From Grammothele lineata (taxonomy: Eukaryota > Basidiomycota > Agaricomycetes > Polyporales > Polyporaceae), in assembly GCA_002150815.3 (NCBI GenBank), contig NDFF03000129.1:108856-172855 (forward strand): a stretch of 64,000 nucleotides of DNA. Reading direction: 5' to 3'. The position numbers and the translations under genes are program-made. The notes beneath the pieces were generated by a model. It was not told where the DNA came from. It searched no databases and worked only from the letters and a program-made list of their open reading frames with translations. Of this stretch, positions 24,801-35,846 are shown piece after piece (within the stretch, counting starts at the first letter, position 1; each line of letters opens with the position of its first letter).

Positions 24801-25193
24801 TTTACGGTCCCATGCCTCCTGGTGGATCCGTTGCCTTGAAGGGCAGTCCTGGTGGCGGTCCCCACAATGGAGACACCAAGAATGGACCGCCGCAGATGCC
24901 GGAAGTCCCGCGATACTACTTCTACCCGATCTACTCGGAGAACGGCGCGCAGATGGCAGGGACCAACGGGCAGATGCCCAACATGCCGTTCCCGTTCCAG
25001 AGCGAGCACTACATGCTCGAAGAGAAGGAGCCGACGGTACCGACGGCGCAGATGCAATCACACTGGACCGGGGTGAGTGGCGCCAGACTTTGAGGATGAT
25101 TAGACTTATGGTACTTACTGTACATGACACCCTTAGAACCCGCCCGGTCCACGCCCTCCTCAAGCTCCATTTGGACCACCACCTCAAGCGTGA
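21882..25193 (+). CDS. Zn2Cys6 fungal-specific transcription factor
   Basis: The spliced reading frame gives 962 residues from six exons: 21882-22145, 22272-22865, 22988-23638, 23695-24289, 24345-25072 and 25137-25193. Residues about 78-104 form the binuclear zinc cluster ACARCRSKKIK + CDSKHPRCTACATAGTPC, with spacing CX2CX6CX6CX2CX6C. The cluster is interrupted by a GC-AG intron between IK and CD. A Pro/Gly-rich linker (PPPPHMQMQGPPPP) follows, then the fungal_trans middle-homology domain (VVDAYFTRLNFHRPVLLRKDF, LGTLSELNH, LVGSMVRLAIELGLHHDP, RIRLWAIVLMHDRGTSILLGRP). The C-terminus is Pro/Gly-rich. The start lies about 30 residues before a Q/P-rich stretch. Its target genes cannot be inferred. 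Confidence 0.92.
22146..22271 (+). other. GC-AG intron inside the zinc-cluster codons
   Basis: The donor is AAG|GCAAGT, the acceptor is CCGCAG|TGC, and there is a CTAAC branch-like site near 22202. Splicing here restores exact CX6C spacing. The nearest in-frame GT donor would insert Ala-Ser-Pro and break the spacing. Confidence 0.85.
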
Positions 25194-25835
25194 AGAGTCT
25201 GTCACGCCCGCGGCTCCGCTCGAAGATCGATTGTAGCATCAATGTGTATATCCTAAGCCTCTCTTTTCCCTCCTTCTCTCCCTTTTAGCCGGCTGTTCTG
25301 TACTATGCTATGCTCTTCTATATCTGCTCCGCCCTCTATCTCCGAGTTCCTCGCCCTAGCGGTCTGTCCCAGCGTCCAGCGTCCGTTGTACTTCTGTATT
25401 CTAGTAATCCGCACGGCCTTCTCCGAACGTTCCGAGGTCGCACCTGCTGTCCACTATGCTTATCCTTTTCATCCTTCTGCCTTTCTGTCTGTGACATCCC
25501 TTTCCACGCCTGTCTGCGCTTCTATTCGTAGTTTACTCAGTTTCGTGCTCCGACCTGCTAACGGCGTAATGATGTTCGCTCGTGTAGACTAGGAAGGATG
25601 CGATGTGGAATACATGGACTACTAATGCCTGTGCGATGGTATACGCCTATTGTACATATCGTGTGCCGCCGAGATGTCTATTCAATTGTGGTGCATGAGG
25701 GGATGGGATAGTCTATATGGCATATGGTAAATAGAAGGCGGAAAACCCCTGATCATAATACGAGAGGAGGATGAAGCAAAGTAAATAATTATAAGGTAGA
25801 AGTTGTGCGTCAGGGAAATGTGGGAGGGGTACAGA
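25194..25835. other. convergent intergenic region between Zn2Cys6 gene and J-protein gene
   Basis: These 642 bases separate two stop codons. T/C-rich sequence follows the plus-strand stop. Several AATAAT/AATAAA-like A/T motifs near 25740-25790 could serve 3' end formation for either gene. No further gene is recognised. Confidence 0.5.
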
Positions 25836-27084
25836 TTACTTCTGCACTAGACCTTCCATCCGCTCTAAAACGGAGACAATCCCGCGGAGGAGGGTAAATA
25901 CAGACCGGTTGAGAAGCTCGGCTTTGTCCTCGGCACGAGAAGCTTCTTCGCCGAAATCGTATTCCCGTTGCTGGCGGAGGGCCTCATCTATAGCGATGGG
26001 CATGCTGATGGCGAGGCGAGCGAATTGGATCATGAGATGGGAGCGGCGGCGGAGATCAAAGTAGGAGAGCTGGCGGAAGGCACGCTGGACTTCGAGGAGA
26101 CGGGAAACTTCGTGGTGGAGAGCAAATATACACGTTCGACATGCTGAGGACCAAGGTCAGCAGCAAGCGTATTAAGGTAGAATACTATAGGGGACCTACT
26201 AAGGGCACGGGTTCGAATGGACTCCAGGGTCATGAGAACGGAGTTGATTCCTTCCTCGCCTAGTTGCAATGAGGGGTTCATGCTATTTACTGCGACTTCA
26301 AATACGCAGAAGCGATATCAGAACCAACGATCTTTTGTCCAAGTGAGACTCACAAAGCAATGTCCGGACCATCTCCAGATCCCCATCAAGCATATCGTTG
26401 ATGACGCCTATGATAACACCACGGAACGTCTCCTCTGCCTGGGGGAATGACCTCGAAGCAAAGAAGTCAAAGGGGGCTTGGGCAGAACGGGAGTCATACA
26501 TGCGTTTGGAGGAAGGTTTGCTGAGAATGTCGTACGCAACGGCGACCTTTTGGAAGGCACGGGTGGCTTCGGGATTATCGGGGAATTTGCTTGAGAAGGT
26601 TCAAGCGTCCGCGTCAGGGGTAGAACAGGCAGGTATCAATGACAGATACGCACTCTGGATGACATGCTTTACTCCTAGCCAGGTACGCGCGGCGGAGAGT
26701 GAGTTTGTCTATGCGGGACCCGCGAGGGATACCGAGTACCGCATAACAGTCGTTTTGTGCGAGGATGTCACTTATGAGGACCTTATTTTCCTGAGACTGG
26801 GATTGTTTCCGCTCTCGATATTTTGAAGGTCCGGGTGAAGGTGGGGGCGATGAGAGGTCGGAAGGAGAGTACTCCGGGGGACACCAAGAGATGCGCTTGG
26901 AGGCAGGAGAGAAGTGATCGTCGTCGCGGAGGGTGTCGTCGTCTTCGATAGGTAAATGAAAGTATGAGCTCGCTGCAAGCTCCGTAAATGTGCCGTACAA
27001 TGAGCATGGCTTAGTGAGTTGGGGCTCACCTGAGCTGAGGACGTAGGAGAACATGGTTGTAGGCAACCTGCACGCGGGAGCCAT
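25836..27084 (-). CDS. J-domain (DnaJ/Hsp40-like) protein
   Basis: The N-terminal part is a Ser/Pro-rich leader. A J domain follows: NDCYAVLGIPRGSRIDKLTLRRAYLARSKACHP, interrupted by an intron near 26663-26602 that converts the read-through HPE into HPD (then KFPDNPEATRAFQ, VAYDILSKPSSKRMYDS). The HPD triad that stimulates Hsp70 ATPase is therefore intact. After the J domain comes FRGVIIGVINDMLDGDLEMV and a helical C-terminal segment ending RMEGLVQK. The start is taken at 27084 (MAPACRLPTTMF); the second ATG at 27054 is an alternative. A 60-nt in-frame segment in exon 1 has canonical GTGAGC and TTGCAG ends and may be an intron. The Hsp70 partner is unknown. Confidence 0.8.
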
Positions 27085-27145
27085 GTGATTATTGGCGTTG
27101 TTGTATGCACTCGCGTAGATCTCCCGGTTAGACGAGATCGCTCAC

Positions 27146-27439
27146 ATGCTCGGCTACGCGCGATCGTCGATCGCCACTTTTACATCCGCGACCGTCTCGA
27201 CCCCTGCTCATAATCCGCTGCTTTGTTTCCACAACGGTAAGTCACTACAACGACATGCTTCTGTGCACGTATATTCTACATATCGTCGAGCAAACACGAT
27301 GACTCACGTCTCAGTCGGGGGAAATGCCTATACAGAGCGCATCCCAGCCTCATCAACGTCACAGCACCCTACCTCAAAGTCGGGCGAGCTGTTCTCGGCC
27401 GCAAAGAGTTCGATACTTGTCGGTGAATACGGCGTATAA
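27146..27439 (+). CDS. candidate small protein gene (71 aa spliced, 97 aa unspliced)
   Basis: The ORF begins MLGYARSSIATFTSATVST. It contains a 78-nt segment, 27237-27314, with a GTAAGT donor and a CTCAG acceptor. Removing this leaves a 71-residue protein ending SSILVGEYGV. The gene sits between two minus-strand genes: its start is 61 bp from the J-protein start and its stop is 18 bp from the COG0523 gene stop. The Arg/Ser/Thr-rich, acid-free N-terminus resembles a mitochondrial targeting segment, which is inference only. I do not recognise a family, and it may be a chance ORF. Confidence 0.4.
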   Translation: MLGYARSSIATFTSATVSTPAHNPLLCFHNGKSLQRHASVHVYSTYRRANTMTHVSVGGNAYTERIPASSTSQHPTSKSGELFSAAKSSILVGEYGV

Positions 27440-27457
27440 TACTACAAACATGAATCT

Positions 27458-28821
27458 TCACGCAACTTCTGCTCTTATCCGACCGGCCAACTTCCGTGCT
27501 GCCCGCTTCACCTCGCCACGCTCGCCCATTACCGTCAACTTCACCCTGCCAGTCCGATCCGGTACAATATCCACAGGAGTGAGTTCAAAGCGACCGAACG
27601 CCCAATTAAGGATATGATATCTATCTGAAAGCTTCACAAATCCCTTGACGCGCCAGGTAGTCTCTTTTGATAGCGACCCGAGGGCTTCGACGAGTTCGGA
27701 TTCCGTGAGTACGTGGAGGTCTTCGCTTTCGCCTTCTGTACCGCTGTGGGCATGGGGTTCGGCTGAATTCGCGCCGCTATGCTTGCAGCTAGGGCATTCG
27801 CCCGTACTTTCGTCGTGGGTGTGGGCGGGGCGTGGTGAGCCCGAGAAGATGGTTGCTGTCTCTACCTCGTCATGGTGGCGAACACTAGGTGCTTCGAAGA
27901 CGGCCGGGCCGAGCTCGAAAAGTTTCGAATCCAAACCCATAATTACGTTTGGGTCGACTCCATCTCTTCCCTGACATTTGATCTTTGGTGTAGTGTCATT
28001 CAGGGTGTTGAGGTGATCTATGAGGATGTCCAGCTGACGTTCGGAGACGTGTTCCCACTTGTTCTGACAGCAGATATCTCGCGTGAATGTCTGTCATAGG
28101 TCGGAAGGAACAACCGAAGACGTACGATGACGATGACGTCTGTGTAGCTGGCTTGCATCTTTGCTGTTGGCGATGTGTCCTCGTATCCAGTGAAGTTCTC
28201 GGCATCTATAACAGTGACGATGGCGTCCAGCTTCAGGTCGTTGCTGGTTTCCCGCTCCAGTTCTCGGATTTGAAACGCAAGGGTGGCTGGAAATGCAGAG
28301 CCACTACGCAGAGTAGTCAATTCTCATTCCACGTAAGAACACAAAGATTTGGACGACGTACGAGCATTCAATGAAAATTCGGTCGGGCCGGAATTTCTCT
28401 GGTAGGTGTATTTCAACAAAGGCGGCAGATCGCCCGTTGATGAAAGCGAGGTACCTCGTATCTCTAGCAGTGCGGTCTTCATCTGTCCCACGAGGATACA
28501 ACACCTACAAAGGATGAAAGGATGTCTCAACGAGATTACGATGCGACTCATCCGCCCGGTTGACCTCACATGCATCCATTCAGAATCTCGCTGACTGCGG
28601 CCAAACTGGATTGTTTAGCGAGTTGGCTATCGACTTGTGGAGAGCATGGTTAGATCTTAGCAGAAAACTAGCGATGCCTGCGCACCTTCAACATCTCCAA
28701 ACTCATTCTTCAGTAGAACGACCTTGTAATCCTTGGGTAGCCGCGGGAGCAGGGAAAGGATGATGGACGTCTTGCCTGCGCCGAGGAACCCGGTGAAGAC
28801 AGTGATCGGAATGTTCTCCAT
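27458..28821 (-). CDS. COG0523 / ZNG1-type metallochaperone GTPase (CobW domain)
   Basis: This family comprises G3E GTPases; eukaryotic ZNG1 delivers zinc to methionine aminopeptidase. The start MENIPITVFTGFLGAGKTS (28821) holds the Walker A motif. NEFGDVE continues across an intron to VDSQLAKQSSLAAVSEILNG, then CMCC, the family CxCC metal-binding motif, reconstructed across another intron. Next come EKFRPDRIFIECSGSAFP, VTVIDAENF and the G4 motif as NKWE. The C-terminal CobW_C domain is visible in WRVKGFVKLSDRYHILNWAFGR. Between G4 and CobW_C is a His/Cys-rich insert (HTHDESTGECPSCKH, AEPHAHS) that could add metal ligands. The stop is at 27458-27460. At least five short introns are needed. 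The ZNG1 assignment over other COG0523 subgroups is likely but unproven. Confidence 0.85.
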
Positions 28822-29069
28822 CGCAACGCGCAAGACGTCGACGTACAAGCGTTGGCGGACGAGTAGCAGCAACCGGACTGTGATAGACCCGGGCACCTGG
28901 TGGTCCAAGATTTAGTCGAACAACCGCTGCAGTCAGGCAAGTTGGCAATGAGTGTCGCAGGATGGCGGGCCGGGGACCCGATACATACAGAGACATCCGC
29001 AGGTGGCAACGACATGTATCTCAGAAACTACTATACATCCGAACTCAAATCTACTCAAGTCCATGTCCT

Positions 29070-30307
29070 CTAAGTCCGCTTGACAATGCCCCCAATCCCA
29101 CTCTTGCCATCCGGAGGCTTCAGACGACCCAAACCTGATAATGACCCGTTCTGTCTCGCCGTGTTCCCGAGAATCCTCGCTCGCAACGCTGTCACGGCAT
29201 CGCCGCCTCCACTCTTGTTAGCTCGACTTGATGACCCAGCAGACGACGAGACCTTCGGAACCACGGTTGTCTCTGCCCCCAACTTCCGCCGTTTCGTGAC
29301 CTCGCGCGTCGCGAGCACACGTCGTGCCGTCTCCCACTCCTCCTTCGCCTTTGCCCGGCTCTCGTCACTCTCCGCAGCCAAGGTGAGCTCCTCGGGAAGA
29401 CCATATGCGCTTTTAACGGCTTCGTCGGCGTCTGCGAGTGCTTTGTCGACCTTCTTCTGTTCACGGAAGCGTTTGCGCACACGCAGTGAGTGCGCGTATG
29501 GATCGGAGCCGAAGTGGTCAGACAGGTCTTGAAGAGCTTCAAGGCGTGGGACTTGAACATTGTTGAGGTGGTTCTGCGCATCTGTGGATTTCTCAAGAGC
29601 AGCAAGCGGATCGACGGGACCTTGGTTGGGGTCCGTATCTGTGATAGGGCCGTCAGAGGCAGCAGGGGACCACGGAGCGGTTTGTGCAACTTACCGTGTA
29701 CCGCGAAGCCGCCATTCTCTGCAGGATCCCAATCCTCGTCCTTCTGTCGGGCACCAGAAACAACAATATAACGCGTGTTCTGTCCATTTGCAGTTGATAT
29801 CACTAAGAGAAGAATAGGTAACTCTGAGCGCACCTTTGGATCCGTCTGAATCTCAAACCAGCCGCTACACAAATGGCACTTGCACCGGAATGAATAGATG
29901 GGAGTGGAGTAGTAGTTTCCAATCTTCTTCTTTTCTGCGTTATACCGCACGCCCATGCCAATGTGATTGTTGCATGTTCCACTGCAGGACCAAACAGTTA
30001 TGTGATTATCAAAAGACATTCAATACAGGGCGTACCACCAGATGTTGAACGGCAGCTCAAAGCGTGTGATGAGAATGCCTTGGTCTATCTTCCGAGCACG
30101 ATCTCCGAGGGCGTGCTTGCCTGAGAGTCGAAATGCTCAGAACCGGAAGAAGCATGGCGAGCGCGCCGAGGGTACATGCCTCTGTAGGCGTTGAGGCTGC
30201 TGTGCTTGTCGGGGTCATAGTCGGGGGGATAGTATTTGTTAAATCCTGAAAGTGAAACTTTCAACACAAATGCCGCATCGTAGCGCAACGATACGCTTAC
30301 CTTGCAT
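29070..30307 (-). CDS. CCDC130/Saf4-type splicing factor (CWC16 family)
   Basis: The start codon lies in a 7-nt coding exon (ATGCAAG, 30307-30301). Splicing gives MQGFNKYYPPDYDPDKHSSL, the family start. A GC-AG intron at 30179-30121 joins NAYRG to KHALGDRARKIDQGIL. Then come FELPFNIWCGTCNNHIGMG with the first zinc CxxC, NAEKKKIGNYYSTPIY, FRCKCHLCSGWFEIQTDPK and, after an intron, NTRYIVVSGARQKDEDWDP. The C-terminal part is a charged coiled-coil-like segment (KRFREQKKVDKALADADEAV) with a basic tail. CWC16 proteins such as Yju2 and CCDC130 associate with the spliceosome. It is divergent from uS10 with a 309-bp shared upstream region. Confidence 0.92.
30121..30179 (-). other. GC-AG intron in CCDC130 gene
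   Basis: Read on the minus strand, the 59-nt intron begins GCATGT after AGAG and ends CTCTCAG. Splicing at this non-GT donor restores the highly conserved GKHALGDRARKIDQG block. Reading through gives non-family sequence (GMYPRRARHASSG) and then an in-frame stop after LGR. Confidence 0.88.
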
Positions 30308-30616
30308 GCTGCTAGTAGAACCCTCGGACGTCCGAGGGGAGGATGGTGGCTCGCAACGAGTGAGACCGAATTTACGAATTTAGTGAGGTAACCTTTGAGC
30401 GGCTAAGCCCTTGTCAGCGGAAATGGCCTGAGAAAGCGGGGGCCGGCAAACGCCGGAAGGTGAGTGACCTCGTCCGCCGTCGCACGAACCTTATTTTTCT
30501 CCACAATCAACAGAAACCGCCCTCAGGCAAGTCGCCCAACTCAGCCCTTCACTCCATTCGCTGACCCCGCCTCTGCACCCGCTAGTCACCTTCTGACTCT
30601 CCAGCAAGCATCCAGG
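30308..30616. promoter_or_regulatory. bidirectional promoter region, CCDC130 / uS10
   Basis: This is the 309-bp interval between divergent start codons. Pyrimidine-rich stretches lie on the uS10 side. In-frame upstream ATGs exist for uS10 (30464), but the family start is at 30617. Confidence 0.6.
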
Positions 30617-31170
30617 ATGAGTTACGTCGCTAAGGGTGAAAAGGAGTACGACGCGACCGGTGCCCCCGTGCCCGCCGCCAAGATCCACAAAATCCGTATC
30701 ACGCTCACGAGCAGCAACGTCAAGAACCTCGAGAAGTGTATGTAAATATCTCTTGCAATACTAGAAGATGGAGGTGGCTGATGTCGGGTGGACGACGGCT
30801 TAGTCTCCACGGACCTCATCAACCGTGCGAAGGACAAGCAGCTCCGCGTCAAGGGCCCTGTCCGGCTCCCTACCAAGGTCCTCAAGGTCACCACCCGCAA
30901 GTCTGTGAGTAAACTTTCGTTTTCCATGTGACTGGGTCTGAGAAATTTATTGCGCGTCGCCTAGCCTTGCGGTGAGGGTTCCAAGACTTGGGACCGCTAC
31001 GAGCTCAAGATCCACAAGCGTTTGATCGACCTCCACTCCTCCAGCGAGATCGTCAAGCAGATCGTACGTGTACCCTCCCATGTTGATACTGTCCTTCATC
31101 TCACCAATGAATTCAGACGAGCATCAGTCTCGAGCCCGGTGTCGAGGTCGAGGTTACGATCTCCGCTTAG
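30617..31170 (+). CDS. RPS20: small ribosomal subunit protein uS10 (RPS20)
   Basis: This is a cytosolic 40S ribosomal protein of the subunit head. The start [15 protein letters not shown] (30617) is followed by [17 protein letters not shown], an intron, [33 protein letters not shown], an intron, [33 protein letters not shown], an intron, and [17 protein letters not shown]. The three introns are short: near 30739-30801, 30905-30963 and 31064-31117. The stop is 31168-31170. Residue-by-residue agreement with eukaryotic uS10 is high, leaving little doubt. The small introns leave no room for an intron-encoded snoRNA. Confidence 0.96.
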
Positions 31171-31587
31171 ACTACTGTATCTCATACACTGTCTTGTATG
31201 TTGTAGGCTGTATACCGTTTTACTCCCTCGAGCAGATTTCATGTCATTAGTTTGATCCGTATGTTGTTGGTCTTCACTTTGCGAAACCCAGAGGATGATC
31301 TTGAGAAATATGGCAGCTCGTCGATATGTTCGATGGATATCATGAACATAGTATTCGCTCTGCGTGTACGACGAAGGGTCGCACCATTTGCCTCGTGTAC
31401 ATCTACAACTAGAAGGTCCAACGACCGAACCAGGGGAGAGCTACAAGGCGGACAAGGACCACATATTTGAAACACATAAGATAGACACATGCGCGACTAC
31501 GAGAACGAAAACAGATCACAGCATTAGGATGCGTCGTACTTCTTAGGCAAATCGAAGCGGGGGCAACGAGCTCGATGACCGCGAGGT
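31171..31587. other. convergent intergenic region, uS10 / eIF4B
   Basis: These 417 bases separate two stop codons and hold the 3' untranslated sequences of both genes. The short ORFs here are not supported by any family resemblance. Confidence 0.5.
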
Positions 31588-33502
31588 TTACTGCTCCGAA
31601 GTTTCCAGCTCGACCTCCTCGATTTTCTCCGTGATAGTTGACACTTCGTCCTTTGGTACGTTCTCGGTGGAATCCTTCCTGCTCCCAGCGGCCGCATTGG
31701 CAAAACTGAACGACGGACGGACGTTAGACGCAGGCAGGGATTTGGGGGACTCATGAGGGGTTGTGGGACTCTGCAAGGCTGAGGCAGGAGGGGTTGGCCG
31801 CTGCGTGCCACGATGGGAACCTGTCCTCGACGAGGTGCGAGACATGGGGTGAGGACCAGATGCGACCTTTTCGCGAACTTCTTCGCGCTCCTTCTCGATC
31901 TTCTGCTGAACCTCGGCTTCACGAGCCGAGACGTCAACAGGCCTAAACGCTAATCAGACAGAGCAATACAACAGACATGACAAGAGCCCACCTAGCGGCA
32001 CCAAACGGGTTTGAGCGGGAGCTTGCAGCAGCAGGGTTGGGAGAGGCAAGAGGAGAGGGCGCGGCTGAGTTGCCTGATGAACGGGGGAGGAGTTCAAGTT
32101 TACGCCTCCCCATCTGAGGCGTCGGAGGAGTAGAGCTGTTCGCTGAGGGGCAGGCATATTCAGCACAGCTATCATTGAAGGTTCACCGTCAGTACGTACG
32201 TGACGTAGAATTCCTCGAGATGGTCCGCGGCCGCCTCCAGTCGCTCTCGTCCGTGGTAGCTGCCGCAGGGGGGGCCATCTCTCGGCTCCTCAGGCTGCCA
32301 AACCGACTTCCCGGACGTTCGCCATCGACGGGCGCTGCAGGTCTAAACTTGCTACCAATGTGCCAGTTCTCCTCGGTATCCGCAAGACCTGAAGGGGGCG
32401 GCGCATCACGAGACGGAGGACCACGCCGCCTAAATCCTCCCTCGGAGTCTTGCGATGACATGGTTGAGGTGCGCGCGGGGGCGCGGGAGGATCGCCAGTC
32501 GGAAGCACCGTCGGACACAGATGGCGGAGGCGGCTCGCGAGCAGGTCCATCGAAACGGCGCCTGGAACCATCGCGCGAGGAGGGGAGGTCCGGGAGGGGG
32601 CCATCTCTCCTCCAGTTCCCTGCGAACTTTTCGTCGTCGAACCCACCACCACTGCCGAAGCCAGAGCGCTCCTTTTCTATTGGCGCTTTTTAGCAACGGG
32701 AAAGTCTAGACCGCAGAGGAGGACTTACGCGGTTCGGCGACGCTGACTCGAATACCACGTCCAGCAAGTGACTAAGAGGAGTTCATGCTCGGTCAGGTTC
32801 ATACTACACCAAGCGAACATAGGGAGACGTACTGTGCCGGATTTTGCAATGGCCTCCTTCAAACCGTCGAGATCAATGAACTCGACGTAGCCAAAACCTT
32901 TCGGTTTGTCGTCTCTGTCCTTGATAATTTTGACCGATTTGGTCTAATGCGAGATGAGATTCGAATGACATGAGATGACACCAGGCGGCTTACCTTTCCC
33001 TCGAAGAACTCCTCAAGCTCACTCTCGGTAATGTCAAAAGCAAGGTTGCCAACGAATGCGGTAAAGGGGGGCTCGGTTGGCAGGGGAAGGTCCTCGCGCA
33101 TGGGACCCCCTCGGTCGGCTTGAGGGCGTTACTCAGATTGATGGGCGCGATGGCATAGAGTACGATATCACTTACGACGAGACGACAGAAAATCATCACG
33201 ACGACGGTCTCCTCCCCGACGATCGTCGTCGGACCGGGCAGCAGCTAAGGGCGGGATAAGGTTAAGACTACTTCGGATCTGGCGGGAACTCACGAGCAGT
33301 GGGGATAGCATCCATCTCGTCGGCCCACGAACCCAGAGCTAACAAACGCAATAAGCGACTCTGTCTGTGGATAGTGCGGCCCCAAGCTCACTGTTGTCCT
33401 CCAGGAACGCGTTCAGAGACATCTTTTGGGCTTTCTTCGGCGCTGCAGGGGGAAATGCACGTCAGCGGCATTCGCAAAGAAGGAGAGGAAGCACGTACGC
33501 AT
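31588..33502 (-). CDS. eukaryotic translation initiation factor 4B
   Basis: eIF4B stimulates eIF4A helicase and 40S recruitment. The start codon sits in a 4-nt coding exon (ATGC, 33502-33499). Splicing yields MPPKKAQKMSLNAFLEDN and then LGSWADEMDAIPTA, the family N-terminus. An RRM follows: PFTAFVGNLAFDITESELEEFF with RNP2 AFVGNL, then, after an intron, a segment with RNP1 KGFGYVEF and FIDLDGLKEAIAKSGT. The rest is Arg/Gly/Ser/Asp-rich (for example ESDWRRPRTISRNS, DSEGGFRRRGPP), like the eIF4B DRYG/RSR region, ending KIEEVELETSEQ. Many short introns are present. It is divergent from ARPC2 (270 bp). Confidence 0.9.
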
Positions 33503-33771
33503 CTTGAATATAGAGAAGGAGAAACGGGCAGTTAAGCGTGCAGTCGGGGGACGCGGTGTAAGATGCGGAGTCGGGTGAGGAGATGAAATATTTGAGTGCT
33601 ATCTCTCTCAGCGATTTCGCCGTCGTTCTCACGCCCGGAGCGCAGTCACGGGACATGCGACCCCGCGGCCCGCTGCTCTCGTCGTGCTCGCCGTGCTGCA
33701 CACTGCCGAGCATCTTCTGATTTATCGTCCTCGTCAAGACTCTCATCGTACACCCGCACATCGTACCTGCT
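33503..33771. promoter_or_regulatory. bidirectional promoter region, eIF4B / ARPC2
   Basis: This is a 269-bp interval between divergent start codons. No clear TATA element was noted. Confidence 0.55.
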
Positions 33772-34968
33772 ATGATCCTTCTAGAGGTCTGTTCTGGTAG
33801 CCTTCTGCATTGCACGGCCTGCCCACTAACTCGCTTTTCGCTAGTCCCACAACTACATCATCCAGACCACCATCGCCGAGAAGGCAGTCAAGTACGGGCA
33901 TCTCGTCCATTTCGATATTAGTCTCTGCTAATACTCTATTTACTCAGGCCATCATCGCTGGATGTACAATTCGTGGACTTCGATGGCGTCCGATTCCATC
34001 TATCCACCGCTGACCGCAAGACCGTCCTTACACTCTCCATGAACATCCGCTGTTGGGACGAGCTCGTCCGCTATGGTGTTAACGAGATCATGCAGCGCGA
34101 ATATGGTTCCCTGGTCAAACCCCAACCAGAGGCGGATTACAATGTCAGTCTTGAGATTGATCTCGAGCAGCTGCCCCCAGAAGGCGGTGCGTATAACTGG
34201 TCAACATACTGCTTCCTTATGTTTATATCCCGCGGTAGAGGAACGTGACACGTTGATCAAGTCGCTGGCCCTTCTCAAGCGCAACGCACTTGCGGCACCT
34301 TTTGAGCTCGGCTTCCAGCAGAACAAGCAGCTCGAGGCGGCAGGCACTGGCCAAGGCGAGCTCATGGCGCTCCACTACCGCGACGAGGAGGTTATCTACG
34401 TCCAAGCCTCGTCCGATCGTGTTACCGTCATCTTCTCGACGATGTTCAGGGAAGAGACCGATCGTGTGTTTGGGAAGGTGTTCCTCCAGGTCTGTCTACC
34501 ATCCGCGTCTCGTGCCGCCATACAACATCGCCTAACGCGTTTATGTTCAGGAATTCGTGGACGCTCGACGGCTACCCCAGATCCAAAGCGCACCACAAGT
34601 GCTCTACACGACCCGCACTCCCCCTCTCGAAATCCGGCACCTGCCCGGCCTCCACGACTCCGAGGACGTCGGCTACGTCACCTTCGTCCTCTTCCCCCGC
34701 CACTTCGCGAACCCGCTCGTCGCGGCGTCGACGATCACGCACATCCAGCTCTTCCGCGACTACCTCCACTACCATATCAAGTGCTCCAAGGCGTACATGC
34801 ACTCGCGCATGCGCCACCGCGTGAGCGAGTTCCAGAAGGTCCTCAACCGCGCCAAAACGGAGCAGGCGGTCGTCGACAGGAAGACGGTGACGTGAGTAGC
34901 CTATGAATCTGCCTTTTGCTGTCTGTGCTGATCACCGTTATAGGGGACGGTCTATGACCTTGCGGTAA
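33772..34968 (+). CDS. ARPC2: Arp2/3 complex subunit 2 (p34-Arc)
   Basis: This is a structural core subunit of the actin-nucleating Arp2/3 complex. A 15-nt coding first exon, MILLE, is spliced to SHNYIIQTTIAEKAVK, then PSSLDVQFVDFDGVRFHLST. Next are NVSLEIDLEQLPPE, an intron, ERDTLIKSLALLKRN, HYRDEEVIYVQASSDRVTVI, FSTMFREETDRVFGKVFLQ, an intron, EFVDARRLPQIQSAPQVL, GYVTFVLFPRHF, FRDYLHYHIKCSKAYMHSR and VLNRAKTEQ. A final small exon gives GRSMTLR and the stop at 34966-34968. The order and residues follow the family end to end. It converges on the homeodomain gene. Confidence 0.95.
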
Positions 34969-35846
34969 ATACGGCCCTAGACTGGACGGAGAAGTGGCAG
35001 ACTTGTACTACATACCATGGAATTCAGAACGTTGTCCCTTGAGTTCTTGAGCTCGAACACATGACAGTTCTACAGTATTGCCGGTATCTTCACGCAATGC
35101 ATCGGCCATCAAGTGGATACGGGAGCACCGAAAGGAACGGTAGCAACCACGGAATACTGCATTGTGTACCCCAGAGAGGCGCGTGCGACGCACCATGAAT
35201 GGATACATGACGCCGGGTAGATATGTAGTGTAATAATGCTATGCGGGGCAAGGCAATGACGCAGCACACGAGCCGTGACCGATTAGTATGTACAACGAAC
35301 GACCAAACGGGGGATTATGTATGTGGTGGCACTGTTCGCCGGCGGAACGGTACGATTGGGGTGGGGGAGGCATCTACTGCTACACAGCTGAGGGGGGAAA
35401 GAGGGAGCGTGTGAGAGTTGGATCAAGGAGAGACGGGGAGAACGAAGGAGTGTGGGGGCGAAGGAAGGGGGTGTTCGACGCGAGCACAGCGAGTCGTAGC
35501 AAAGGGGACCGGACCAGGGCGGACATAACGGTTAACGTGAAGGGGGTAGGTGGGTAGTGGGCGGGACCGTATGTGCGCAGCACGCCCGCGGCGGGGGCGA
35601 AGGGGTGTGTGGCCGCGATGCACAGCACAGAGAGTAAAAGCGAGAGCGTACAACTGGGGACGACGTATGGTACTGGAAAGCGACGAGGCGAGCAGAGAGA
35701 TGAGTGAGACGAGCCGGAACGGGACGATAGATGGTGGCAGAGAGGAGAGGGACACCAGGGCGCGGGAGCCGAGAGACGCGAACACTTTGTTGTGTGAGTG
35801 GGTGGGGGGAGTGCAATAATTACGGGGCTCGCGCTCTCGCGCCTAC
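34969..35846. other. convergent intergenic region, ARPC2 / homeodomain gene
   Basis: The 878 bases show strong purine bias on the plus strand from about 35300 to 35780 (GGGGA/GAGA-rich). This could be the long 3' untranslated region of the minus-strand homeodomain gene. ORFs on either strand are low-complexity and unsupported. Confidence 0.5.

Noticed and set aside
24356..25057. 233-codon minus-strand ORF opposite the Zn2Cys6 gene
   Set aside because: Arg/His-rich antisense shadow; the plus strand carries the fungal_trans domain.
26614..27084. J protein with a broken HPE motif
   Set aside because: The Glu is intron read-through; splicing gives HPD.
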